Position numbers and translations under genes: made by a program. Positions 19,745 to 27,345 of a stretch of 64,000 bases of DNA are shown one piece after another (within the stretch, counting starts at the first letter, position 1; each line of letters starts with the position of its first letter). The DNA comes from Jidongwangia harbinensis. Lineage in GTDB: Bacteria; Actinomycetota; Actinomycetes; Mycobacteriales; Micromonosporaceae. The DNA lies in NCBI RefSeq assembly GCF_020216025.1, contig NZ_JAIWNC010000011.1, forward strand, positions 210,229-274,228, given 5' to 3'. The notes beneath the pieces are model-generated. The model saw only the letters and a program-made list of their open reading frames with translations, had not been told where the DNA came from and did no database searches.

Positions 19745-20961
19745 TTCGTCTCCTCGTTCCCGCGCTGCGCGTTGTTCCACCCGGGGTTCTCCGTGGCGGT
19801 CGTCGCGTCGCCGGTGCCTGCCGTGGACTCGCCGACAATGCTCTCGCCGCGCTCGGTGTCACCGGCCGGCTTGCCGTCACCGGCGGTCTGGTTCTGGGCG
19901 ACCCCGGCCGCCTCCGCCGGGTTGGTCGGCACCGGTTCGGTGGCCGTCGCGTCGCCGGTCCGGTCCGGCGTACCCATGGTGGGGTTGCGCTGTTCGGCCG
20001 TGCGGACCTCGGGGTCCTTGACGTCGCCGGTGTCGGTGACCTTGCCCGCGTTGTCGGTGGCCTGCTTGGCTGCGGCCGTCTTGCGGGGACGCGACTTGCG
20101 GGTCTCGGCGACCTTCTCGGTCGCCTTCTCCGCGGCTTTCTCCGCCACACCGGCCACCGTGGCGGCCGCGGTCTTGACCGCACCCGCGGCCTTCTTCGCG
20201 GCGGTGCTCACCTTGCCGTCGCCGGCGTCCTCGCGGGCCGGCTTGGTCTTGGTGATCGGGGTGTCGAGGTTGAAGTTCGCCACCGCGATGCCGTGCTCCT
20301 GCGCGAGCGTCACGCCGCGCAGCGTGGGCGCGCCGGCCGGACCGTCCGCGACCGCGCCGTCCCGCTCGTCGGCGAAGCCGGCGAGCTGCACCTGCATCTC
20401 CTTGAGCGAGCAGATCCGGGCGCCGCGGCTGGGCATCGGCCGCTCCCCGGCGCGCAGCTGCTCGACCAGGCCGACCGCCGCCTCCGGGGTGGTGTTGTCC
20501 ACCGCGAAGTCGTAGTTGACGGTCATCACCGGCGCGTAGTCGCAGGCCGCGAGGCACTCGGCGTGCTCCAGCGTGATCTTGCCGTCGGCCGTGGTCTCGT
20601 CGTGGCCGACGCCGAGGTGCTCGGCCAGTTGGTCGTACACCTCCTGGCCGCCCATCACGTTGCACAACGTGTTGGTGCAGACGCTGACCAGGTAGTCGCC
20701 GGTGGGCTTGCGCTTGTACATGGTGTAGAAGGTGGCGACCGCGCCCACCTGGGCCTTGTTGATGCCCAGGATCTCGGCGCAGAACGCCACACCGTTCGGG
20801 CTGACGAAGCCCTCCTCGGTCTGCACCAGGTGCAGCAGCGGCAGCAGCGCGGAGCGCCCACGACCCTCGGGGTAGCGGGCGATGATCTCCAGCGCGGGTT
20901 CCAGAAGCTTCTCGGCCAGCGGCGCGGCGGCCGGGGAGAACTCAGGCGTGCTTACGGACAT
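19741..20961 (-). CDS. nuoE: NADH-quinone oxidoreductase subunit E with long Lys/Ala-rich tail
   Basis: 406 residues, much longer than the roughly 170-260 usual for NuoE. The thioredoxin-like 2Fe-2S domain is complete: C95-x4-C100 and C136-x3-C140 bind cluster N1a. After about residue 245 comes a low-complexity tail. It has an Ala/Lys-rich, probably helical part ('EKAAEKATEKVAE', then 'RKSRPRKTAAAKQ') that resembles histone-H1-like bacterial tails, followed by an acidic Thr/Gly/Asn-rich end. The ATG at 20961 directly abuts the nuoD stop. Confidence 0.94.
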
Positions 20962-22287
20962 TTAGCGGTCACACCCACCCATCACGGGGTCCAGGGAGGC
21001 GCCGCCGGCGATCACGTCGGCCAGCAGCGCGCCCTCGGCCATCGCCGGGATGGCCTGGAGGTTCACGAAACTCGGGTCGCGGTAGTGCACCCGGTACGGG
21101 TGCGTGCTGCCGTCGGAGACCGCGTGCACGCCGAGTTCGCCGCGCGGGTGTTCGATGCCGACGTACACCTGGCCCGGTGGCACCCGGAAGCCCTCGGTCA
21201 CCAGCTTGAAGTGGTGGATCAGCGACTCCATCGACTGGCCCATGATCTTGGCGACGTGCTCCAGCGAGTTGCCGAGGCCGTCCACCCCCAGCGCGAGCTG
21301 GGCCGGCCAGGCGACCTTCTTGTCGTCGATCCAGATGGGACCGGGCCGGAGCCGGTCCAGCGCCTGCTCAACGATCTTGAGCGACTCCCGGATCTCGGCC
21401 ACCCGCACCAGGTAGCGGCCCCACACGTCGGCCGTGGTGGCGGTCGGCACGTCGAACTCGTAGTTCTCGTACCCGCAGTAGGGCATGGTCTTGCGCAGGT
21501 CCCAGGCCAGGCCGGCGGAGCGCAGCACCGGGCCGGTGATGCCCAGCGACAGGCAACCGGTCACGTCCAGCACCGCGACACCCTGCGTCCGCTCCTGCCA
21601 GATGACCTGGCCGGAGAGCAGGGCCTCGTACTCCTTCAGCTTCTTCGGCAGGTACTTCAGGAAGTCACGGATCTTGCGGACAGCGGACTCCGGCAGGTCC
21701 TGGGCCAGGCCGCCGGGCCGGATGTAGCCGTTGTTCATCCGCAGGCCGGACGTCTCCTCGAAGATGTCGAGGATGTACTCCCGCTCGCGGAAGCCGTACA
21801 GCATCATCGAGATGGCGCCCAGCTCCATGCCGGTGGTCGCGAGCCACACCAGGTGCGACGCGATCCGCTGGAGTTCCATGAACATCACCCGGATGGTGTT
21901 CGTCCGTTCGGTGATCTGGTCGGTCACGCCGAGCAGCTTCTCCACCGCGAGGCAGTAACCCACCTCGTTGAACATGTTGGACAGGTAGTCCATCCGGGTC
22001 ACGAACGTGACGCCCTGGGTCCAGTTGCGGTACTCCAGGTTCTTCTCGATGCCGGTGTGCAGGTAGCCGACCACCGGCCGGACCGTGGTGACGGTCTCGC
22101 CCTCGAGCTCCAGCACCAGCCGCAGCACCCCGTGCGTGGACGGGTGCTGCGGACCCATGTTGACGACGATCTTCTCGTTGCTCAGCGGGTCGATGTTGCC
22201 GGCGATCGTGTCCCAGTCGCCGCCGGTGACCGTGAAGACCCGGCCCTCGGTGGTCTCCCGCTCGGTCGCGTATCCGGGTGTAGTCAC
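20962..22287 (-). CDS. nuoD: NADH-quinone oxidoreductase subunit D
   Basis: 441 residues, the 49-kDa-type subunit that forms the quinone pocket with NuoB and NuoH. 'GPQHPSTHGVLRLVLELEGE' near residue 45 is the family signature, with the quinone-site histidines. The C-terminus ends in the conserved form 'DPVMGGCDR'. It descends from the large subunit of Ni-Fe hydrogenases but lacks the nickel cysteines. The ATG overlaps the nuoC stop by 4 bp. Confidence 0.96.
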   Translation of the reverse strand: MTTPGYATERETTEGRVFTVTGGDWDTIAGNIDPLSNEKIVVNMGPQHPSTHGVLRLVLELEGETVTTVRPVVGYLHTGIEKNLEYRNWTQGVTFVTRMDYLSNMFNEVGYCLAVEKLLGVTDQITERTNTIRVMFMELQRIASHLVWLATTGMELGAISMMLYGFREREYILDIFEETSGLRMNNGYIRPGGLAQDLPESAVRKIRDFLKYLPKKLKEYEALLSGQVIWQERTQGVAVLDVTGCLSLGITGPVLRSAGLAWDLRKTMPYCGYENYEFDVPTATTADVWGRYLVRVAEIRESLKIVEQALDRLRPGPIWIDDKKVAWPAQLALGVDGLGNSLEHVAKIMGQSMESLIHHFKLVTEGFRVPPGQVYVGIEHPRGELGVHAVSDGSTHPYRVHYRDPSFVNLQAIPAMAEGALLADVIAGGASLDPVMGGCDR

Positions 22288-23003
22288 TGGTAGACCCTCC
22301 GCTGGTCAGGAGGCGGAATGGAGGCGCCCTTGTACTCGACGGGAACGCCGCCGAGCGGGTAGTCCTTGCGCTGCGGGTGACCCTCCCAGTCGTCCGGCAT
22401 GAGGATCCGGGTCAGGTTGGGGTGGCCGGTGAAGACGACGCCGAACATGTCGTACGCCTCCCGCTCCTGCCAGTCGGCGGTCGGGTAGACGCCGGTGACG
22501 CTGGGCAGCGACTGGCCGTCGGCCACGGCCGCCTCCAGGCGCACCCGCCGCCGGTAGGTCATCGAGGTCAGCTGGTACGAGATGTGGAACCGGCGGTTGT
22601 CGCTGCCCAGGTAGTCGACGCCGTCGACGGACGAGCACAGCTCGAAGCGCAGCGACTCGTCGTCGCGCATGATCTGGCAGACCTCGGCGATCCGCTCGGG
22701 CTTGATGTGCAGCGTCAGCTCGCCGCGGTCCACCACGACCTTCTCGATCGCGTCCGCGAAGCCCGGGTACGCCTCTTCGAGCGCGTCGTACACCTCGTCG
22801 AAGTAACCGCCGAACGGCCGCGGGCTGTCCACCCCGGTCGGGCGCCGGCGGGCGAGCCCGCCGAAGCCGGACACGTCGCCGGTGCCCTGGACGCCGAACA
22901 TGCCCTTGTCCGGGCTCGGCGGGGTCTGCGCCGGTGCGTCGAGGTTCGCGCCCACCGGCGCGGTCACCGGCACGCCGCCGTCGGATTCGGAGTGCGTACT
23001 CAC
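22284..23003 (-). CDS. nuoC: NADH-quinone oxidoreductase subunit C
   Basis: 239 residues. The 30-kDa domain covers about 70-225 with the signature 'EREAYDMFGVVFTGHPNL'. The first 65 residues are a Pro/Gly/Ser-rich hydrophilic extension, so the core begins late. The GTG at 23003 overlaps the nuoB stop (GTGA). The frame is open further upstream through nuoB, but that is a shadow. NuoC is a separate gene here, not fused to NuoD as in E. coli. Confidence 0.94.
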   Translation of the reverse strand: MSTHSESDGGVPVTAPVGANLDAPAQTPPSPDKGMFGVQGTGDVSGFGGLARRRPTGVDSPRPFGGYFDEVYDALEEAYPGFADAIEKVVVDRGELTLHIKPERIAEVCQIMRDDESLRFELCSSVDGVDYLGSDNRRFHISYQLTSMTYRRRVRLEAAVADGQSLPSVTGVYPTADWQEREAYDMFGVVFTGHPNLTRILMPDDWEGHPQRKDYPLGGVPVEYKGASIPPPDQRRVYQ

Positions 23004-23671
23004 TTCCCACCCTCCCGCAGGTGCGGCTGCAGCTTCATCCAGTTCTCGATGCGCAGCTGCTCCTCGCGACCCTCCTTGACGGCCTGCGTCCACTCCGCCC
23101 GGCGGGCCTTGTCGACGCGGTACGAAGAAGGCATCGCGCCCGGTGCCACGATCGGCATCTTGCCCTCGGCCTGGCGGGCCTCCAGCATCTTGCGGCCGTT
23201 CGGGCCCAGCGGCTGAGCCATGACCTTCTCGCGCATCTTGAGGATCGCGTCGATCAGCATCTCCGGCCGCGGCGGGCAGCCCGGCAGGTAGATGTCGACC
23301 GGGACGATGTGGTCCACGCCCTGCACGATCGCGTAGTTGTTGAACATGCCGCCGGAGGACGCGCAGACGCCCATCGAGATGACCGAGCGCGGCTCCGGCA
23401 TCTGGTCGTAGATCTGCCGGACGACCGGGGCCATCTTCTGGCTCACCCGGCCGGCGACGATCATCAGGTCGGCCTGCCGGGGCGAGGCCCGGAAGACCTC
23501 CATGCCCCAGCGGCCCAGGTCGTAGTGCGGCCCGCCGGACGCCATCATCTCGATGGCGCAGCAGGCCAGGCCGAACGTGGCGCCCCAGAACGACGACTTG
23601 CGGGCCCAGTTGGAGAGCTTCTCGACCGAGGTCAGCAGGATGCCGCTCGGCAGTTTCTCTTCGATTCCCAT
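23000..23671 (-). CDS. nuoB: NADH-quinone oxidoreductase subunit B
   Basis: 223 residues. The four ligands of terminal cluster N2 are C37, C38, C103 and C132, in 'GLACCAIEM', 'GVCASSGG' and 'LPGCPPRPE'. N2 hands electrons to menaquinone in the NuoB/NuoD pocket. The C-terminal 50 residues are basic and extend past the core, like other subunits in this operon. It starts 3 bp after nuoA. Confidence 0.96.
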   Translation of the reverse strand: MGIEEKLPSGILLTSVEKLSNWARKSSFWGATFGLACCAIEMMASGGPHYDLGRWGMEVFRASPRQADLMIVAGRVSQKMAPVVRQIYDQMPEPRSVISMGVCASSGGMFNNYAIVQGVDHIVPVDIYLPGCPPRPEMLIDAILKMREKVMAQPLGPNGRKMLEARQAEGKMPIVAPGAMPSSYRVDKARRAEWTQAVKEGREEQLRIENWMKLQPHLREGGK

Positions 23672-23674
23672 AGC

Positions 23675-24040
23675 TCAGTCCCAGTTCAGGCCGCCACGCC
23701 GCCACACGTACGTGTAGGCGATGAAGACGGTGACGATGAAGAGGACCATCTCCACGAACCCGAACAGGCCGAGCGCCTCGAAGGACACGGCCCACGGGTA
23801 GAGGAAGATGGTCTCGATGTCGAAGATGATGAAGAGCATCGCGGTCAGGTAGAACTTGACCGGGAAGCGGCCGCCGCCGATCGGCTGCGGCGCCGGCTCG
23901 ATACCGCATTCGTACGCTTCGAGCTTCGCGCGGTTGTACCGCTTGGGACCCACGATCGGCGCGATGGACACCGAGAACAAGGCGAAGAGCGCCCCGAGGA
24001 TCAAAAGCCCGACGATCGGGACGTACGGATTGATCGTCAT
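23675..24040 (-). CDS. nuoA: NADH-quinone oxidoreductase subunit A
   Basis: 121 residues with three membrane helices; the acidic loop 'LEAYECGIEPAPQP' between helices 1 and 2 is the family hallmark and contains the cysteine near the quinone channel. It is the first gene of nuoA-N. The ATG at 24040 has an AGGAGAG ribosome site, and a Rex-like box lies 18 bp upstream. The reductase gene ahead of it is in the same direction, 88 bp away, so read-through is also possible. Confidence 0.96.
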   Translation of the reverse strand: MTINPYVPIVGLLILGALFALFSVSIAPIVGPKRYNRAKLEAYECGIEPAPQPIGGGRFPVKFYLTAMLFIIFDIETIFLYPWAVSFEALGLFGFVEMVLFIVTVFIAYTYVWRRGGLNWD

Positions 24041-24057
24041 CTTCTCTCCTGCTCGAC

Positions 24058-24073
24058 TGTTAGCCGGTTCACA
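24058..24073 (-). promoter_or_regulatory. Rex-like operator before nuoA
   Basis: On the minus strand the sequence is TGTGAACCGGCTAACA. The known Streptomyces Rex operator is TGTGAAC-N3-TTCACA: the left seven bases match fully and four of six match on the right. It sits between the ribosome site of nuoA and the previous gene. Rex represses nuo in Streptomyces when NADH is low, so position and target agree. Confidence 0.6.
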
Positions 24074-24128
24074 CTATTGATCCGGTTTCGCCTTGCGTCG
24101 ACCGGGGTGTCCTGGGCGTCTGTGGTGC

Positions 24129-25418
24129 TCATACCGCGGGCGCTACCTTCGTCAAACCATTGATGACCCGGTCCATGGCGTCCCCGCCGCGCGGGTCGGT
24201 CAGGTTGGCCAGCAGTTTCAGTACGAAACGCATCAGCGTCGGGTGCGGCATCCCGTGCTTGGTGGCGATCCGCATGATCTCGGGCTTTCCGATGAGCTTC
24301 ACGAATACCCCGCCGAGGCGGTAATACCCCCCGAACCGGATCTTCAGTTCCGCCGGGTACGCCTGCAGCGCCCGCTCCCGGTCGGCACCGGCCGGACGCG
24401 CCAGCGCCTGCACCGCCACCTCGGCGGCCAGCTCGCCGGACTCCATCGCGTACGCGATGCCCTCACCGTTCATCGGGTTGACCATGCCACCGGAGTCGCC
24501 GACCAGCAGGACGCCGCGCGTGTAGTGCGGCACCCGGTTGAAACCCATGGGCAGCGCCGCGCCCAGGATCGGCCCGTCCGCGTTGGTCTCGTCGCGCATG
24601 CCCCACTCGGCCGGCGTGGTGCCCAGCCAGTCGGTGAGCAGCGCCCGGTAGTTGGTCTTGCCGAACGCGTCGGACGAGTTCAGGATGCCCAGGCCGACGT
24701 TCACCCGGCCGTCGCCCATGCCGAAGATCCAGCCGTACCCGGGCAGCAGCACGTTCCGGTCCTGCGCGCTGCGCAGCTCGAGCCAGGACTCCAGGTAGTC
24801 GTCGTCGGCCCGGACCGGCGAGTGGTAGTAGCGCCGGACCGCGACGCCGAGCGGGCGGTCGTCGCGCTTGGTCAGGCCCATGGCCAGCGGCAGCTTGCCG
24901 GACACGCCGTCCGCCGCCACGACCAGCGGCGCCCGATACTGAACGGACTCCTTGCCGGGGCCGACCTTGGCGAACACGCCGATGGCGTGACCGTCGTCGT
25001 CCAGCACCGGGCCGGTGACGTTCACGTTGGTCAGCAGCACCGCACCGGCCTCGGCGGCCCGCTTGGCGAGCATGTCGTCGAAGTCCAGGCGGGTGCGCAC
25101 CAGGCCGTAGCTGGGGAAGCTGGCGAGTTCCGGCCAGTCGAGTTCCAGGCGTACCCCGCCGCCGATCACCCGGAGGCCCTTGTTCTGCAGCCAGCCCGCC
25201 TTCTCGGAGGTGTCGATGCCCATCCGGATCAGCTGGCGGGTGGCGCGCGGCGTGAGTCCGTCGCCGCAGACCTTCTCGCGCGGGAACTCGGTCTTCTCCA
25301 ACAGGAGGACGCGGAGCCCGTGCCGGGCCATGTGGTAAGCCGTCGCGGAACCGCCCGGCCCCGCCCCGACGACGATCACGTCGGCCTCGTCGGCAACGGG
25401 CGTGTGCTGCTCGTGCAC
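24129..25418 (-). CDS. Geranylgeranyl reductase family flavoprotein, probable menaquinone side-chain saturase (MenJ-like)
   Basis: 429 residues. The N-terminal FAD-binding motif 'VVGAGPGGSATAYHMARHG' is followed by an acidic residue that binds ribose. 'KVCGDGLTPRA' is typical of geranylgeranyl reductases, and 'LVGDSGGMVNPMNGEGI' is the second FAD motif. The related mycobacterial MenJ saturates one isoprene unit of menaquinone; that role is inferred here from the fold plus neighbours menG and nuo. A GGAGGTGA ribosome site precedes the GTG at 25418. A strong Rex-type box lies 27 bp further up. Confidence 0.88.
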   Translation of the reverse strand: MHEQHTPVADEADVIVVGAGPGGSATAYHMARHGLRVLLLEKTEFPREKVCGDGLTPRATRQLIRMGIDTSEKAGWLQNKGLRVIGGGVRLELDWPELASFPSYGLVRTRLDFDDMLAKRAAEAGAVLLTNVNVTGPVLDDDGHAIGVFAKVGPGKESVQYRAPLVVAADGVSGKLPLAMGLTKRDDRPLGVAVRRYYHSPVRADDDYLESWLELRSAQDRNVLLPGYGWIFGMGDGRVNVGLGILNSSDAFGKTNYRALLTDWLGTTPAEWGMRDETNADGPILGAALPMGFNRVPHYTRGVLLVGDSGGMVNPMNGEGIAYAMESGELAAEVAVQALARPAGADRERALQAYPAELKIRFGGYYRLGGVFVKLIGKPEIMRIATKHGMPHPTLMRFVLKLLANLTDPRGGDAMDRVINGLTKVAPAV

Positions 25419-25444
25419 GGCCTCACCTCCGTCTCGCGCGGGCT

Positions 25445-25460
25445 CGTGAAACGGTTCACA
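25445..25460 (-). promoter_or_regulatory. Strong Rex-like operator before the MenJ-like reductase gene
   Basis: Minus-strand sequence TGTGAACCGTTTCACG matches the Streptomyces Rex consensus TGTGAAC-N3-TTCACA at 12 of 13 defined bases; flanking bases extend the left arm to TTGTGAA. It lies 27-42 bp upstream of the start codon, a position suited to repression. No rex gene is seen in the window. Confidence 0.72.
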
Positions 25461-25506
25461 AGCCAGCCCAGGTCGGAGTCTATGGCGGCCATCGAAGCGG
25501 TTGAGG

Positions 25507-25522
25507 GTTAGGGAACCCTAAC
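25507..25522. promoter_or_regulatory. Palindrome overlapping the stop of the small gene upstream of the reductase
   Basis: GTTAGGG-AA-CCCTAAC is a perfect 7-bp inverted repeat. It covers the TAG stop (25518-25520) of the preceding minus-strand gene and lies about 90 bp upstream of the reductase start. It may be an operator or a weak terminator; nothing visible decides between them. Confidence 0.4.
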
Positions 25523-25775
25523 TGGTCAAACTCCGCGCCAATGCCCGCTCTGCGACCCCTCGGGCGGCTCCGTCCAGGTGTTCCCGAAACGTACCGCCCA
25601 GCGCCTGATCAAGCGCGACGATCAGCTCATCCACCAACTCCTGGGCGCGCGCCGGGTCCTCCGCGGCGACCAGGCGGATCCGGTTGGCCAGCTCCAGCGC
25701 GCGACGTTCGCCCTCGTCCCGCTCGTCGATCGCCAGGTCGATGTCGGTGTCGTCCAGTTGACCGATTGTCCCCAT
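25518..25775 (-). CDS. Small acidic helical protein of unknown function
   Basis: 85 residues. No family recognised. The first 20 residues are acidic ('TDIDLAIDERDEGERR'); the rest looks like two or three amphipathic helices without membrane segments or cysteines. It starts at ATG 25775 and sits between menG and the MenJ-like gene, all on the same strand, with gaps of 61 and 99 bp. The context hints at a small accessory of the quinone or respiratory genes, but nothing in the sequence demonstrates it. Confidence 0.6.
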   Translation of the reverse strand: MGTIGQLDDTDIDLAIDERDEGERRALELANRIRLVAAEDPARAQELVDELIVALDQALGGTFREHLDGAARGVAERALARSLTS

Positions 25776-25836
25776 ACGGGCGACTTAAGCACTTTCGCGA
25801 AGGCCCTCGCGCCGGAACCGGATTTTTCACCCGCCC

Positions 25837-26529
25837 CTAACGCCGGGTGGCCCGGTGCAGCGCCACCACACCACCGGTGAGATTGCGCCAGCCCACCCGG
25901 TCCCACGGCCCCGACCCGGCGATCCGGGCGGCCAGACCGGCCTGGTCCGGCCAGGCGCGGATCGATTCGGCCAGATAGACGTACGCATCCGGGTTGCTGG
26001 CCACCGCACGCGCGACGGCCGGCAGCGAACGCATCAGATACTGCAGGTAGACCGTCCGGAACGGGGCGCTCGTGGGATGGCTGAACTCGCACACCACCAG
26101 CCGGCCACCCGACCGGGTGACCCGCGCCAGCTCACGCAACGCGGCGCCGGTGTCCACCACGTTGCGTAGCGCGAAGGAGATCGTCACCGCGTCGAACGCG
26201 CCGTCCGGGAACGGCAGGTGCAGGGCGTCGCCACCGACCAGCGGGACGGATCGGATCCGGCGCCCGGTCCGCAACATGCCGATGGACAGGTCGGCGCCGA
26301 CCGCGAAGGCGCCGGAGCGACCCAGCTCCTCGGTCGACACCCCGGTCCCGGCCCCGACGTCCAGCACCCGCTCGCCGGGCCGCAGCGCCAACGCCGCCCG
26401 GGTGGCCCGGCGCCAGCCCCGGTCCTGGCCGAACGACAGGACGGTGTTGGTCAGGTCGTACCGCTCGGCCACGCCGTCGAACATCTCGGCGACCTCGCGC
26501 GGCTGCTTGTCCAGATCGGCTCGCGTCAC
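25837..26529 (-). CDS. menG: Demethylmenaquinone methyltransferase
   Basis: 230 residues. It is a class I SAM-dependent methyltransferase of the UbiE/MenG family, with SAM motif I 'VLDVGAGTGVS' near residue 52 and the family pattern 'DAVTISFALRNV' near 115. It performs the last ring step of menaquinone synthesis, methylating demethylmenaquinone. The GTG at 26529 gives the standard opening 'TRADLDKQPREVAEMFDGVA'; an ATG 54 bp upstream would add an unlikely leader. Confidence 0.92.
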   Translation of the reverse strand: MTRADLDKQPREVAEMFDGVAERYDLTNTVLSFGQDRGWRRATRAALALRPGERVLDVGAGTGVSTEELGRSGAFAVGADLSIGMLRTGRRIRSVPLVGGDALHLPFPDGAFDAVTISFALRNVVDTGAALRELARVTRSGGRLVVCEFSHPTSAPFRTVYLQYLMRSLPAVARAVASNPDAYVYLAESIRAWPDQAGLAARIAGSGPWDRVGWRNLTGGVVALHRATRR

Positions 26530-26563
26530 GCCTGCCACTCTGCCACTGGAGGGCACAAATAAC

Positions 26564-26592
26564 GCGGGCGGGATGGTGACCATCCCGCCCGC
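26564..26592 (-). terminator. Strong intrinsic terminator upstream of menG
   Basis: GCGGGCGGGATGG and its exact complement form a 13-bp stem with a 3-nt loop. On the minus strand it is followed by GTTATTTGTG, the most T-rich tail of any hairpin in this window. It would end transcripts arriving from the membrane-protein side before menG begins. Confidence 0.75.
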
Positions 26593-26755
26593 GCCTGGTG
26601 CTCTATATATACGACCGCCATCGGTCGGGTCCGAAGCCGTCGCCGGCGCTGATGGCAGCTGGCGACGTATGCGAGGTACGAGGTGTTACGCAGGCAACCT
26701 AACCAGCAGAAACACCCGGGTACAGAGAGTCGCGCCGCTCGTTACCGAGGAGCAA

Positions 26756-26777
26756 CCACCCCCTGTTCCGGGGGTGG
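26756..26777 (-). terminator. Hairpin just after the membrane protein gene
   Basis: CCACCCCC / GGGGGTGG, an 8-bp perfect stem with a 6-nt loop, 25 nt downstream of the membrane protein stop. The tail TTGCTCC is only weakly T-rich. The 160 bp between this and the next hairpin contain no gene I can support. Confidence 0.5.
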
Positions 26778-26801
26778 ACCCCGACCCGTCCGAACGGCCC
26801 A

Positions 26802-27257
26802 CTACCACCCCTCAGGGGGCCTTGGGGACTGGCTTCGCGACGCCGATGGGCTTGGCCGCCGCCGGAGCCACGGCGCAATCGCCGGAGCCCTCATGAGCAG
26901 CGCCGCGGTCAGCAAGGTGATCACGGCCTGTCCGACGCGCCCGGGGGTGACACCGCCGGCCTGGTCGACCGCATAGTTGGCGTACGCATTCGCGAGAGCG
27001 TCAGTCGCGAGGACCAGGCACGCCAGCACCAGCCCTTCAATGCGGCGAAACGCCAGCAGGAGGGCCGTGGCAGGGTCCGCGATGGTGAGCGCGACGAAGT
27101 AGCCGGCCAGCCATGCGGGCATCGACGGGTACGGGTCGAGCCCGCCGATGAGCAGCTGCCCGACGTGAACCGCCGTGCCGTATGCGAACACCGCCACCGT
27201 CACCGCAACGGTAATCCGGATGCGACGTGGCACCCCGGCCCATCGACGATGCCCCAT
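26802..27257 (-). CDS. Four-helix membrane protein of unknown function
   Basis: 151 residues. After a basic start ('MGHRRWAGVPRRIRI') there are four hydrophobic helices at about 15-35, 45-70, 75-95 and 110-130, with a polar Pro/Arg/Ser tail. Positive-inside bias places the N-terminus in the cytoplasm. The longer open frame to 27413 adds a charged, low-quality leader, so ATG 27257 is used. No family recognised. It is flanked by hairpin terminators on both sides, so it is probably transcribed alone. Confidence 0.62.
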   Translation of the reverse strand: MGHRRWAGVPRRIRITVAVTVAVFAYGTAVHVGQLLIGGLDPYPSMPAWLAGYFVALTIADPATALLLAFRRIEGLVLACLVLATDALANAYANYAVDQAGGVTPGRVGQAVITLLTAALLMRAPAIAPWLRRRPSPSASRSQSPRPPEGW

Positions 27258-27297
27258 GCCGCCAGTGTCCCTGCGGCGCTCAACCGCGCCGCAACGT

Positions 27298-27334
27298 ACG
27301 GCGGCCCGGCACCCATCGGGTGCCGGGCCGCCGT
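27298..27334 (-). terminator. Terminator of the LPVTG surface protein gene
   Basis: A 17-bp perfect stem (ACGGCGGCCCGGCACCC and its complement) with an ATC loop, beginning 12 bp after the stop codon. No T-tract; typical of high-GC actinobacteria. Confidence 0.75.
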
Positions 27335-27345
27335 GCGGGTGATGC

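Noticed and set aside
26695..26715. DtxR/IdeR iron box (GGTTAGGTTGCCT on the minus strand)
   Set aside because: Only one half-site fits; the other half does not match, and neighbouring genes are not iron genes.
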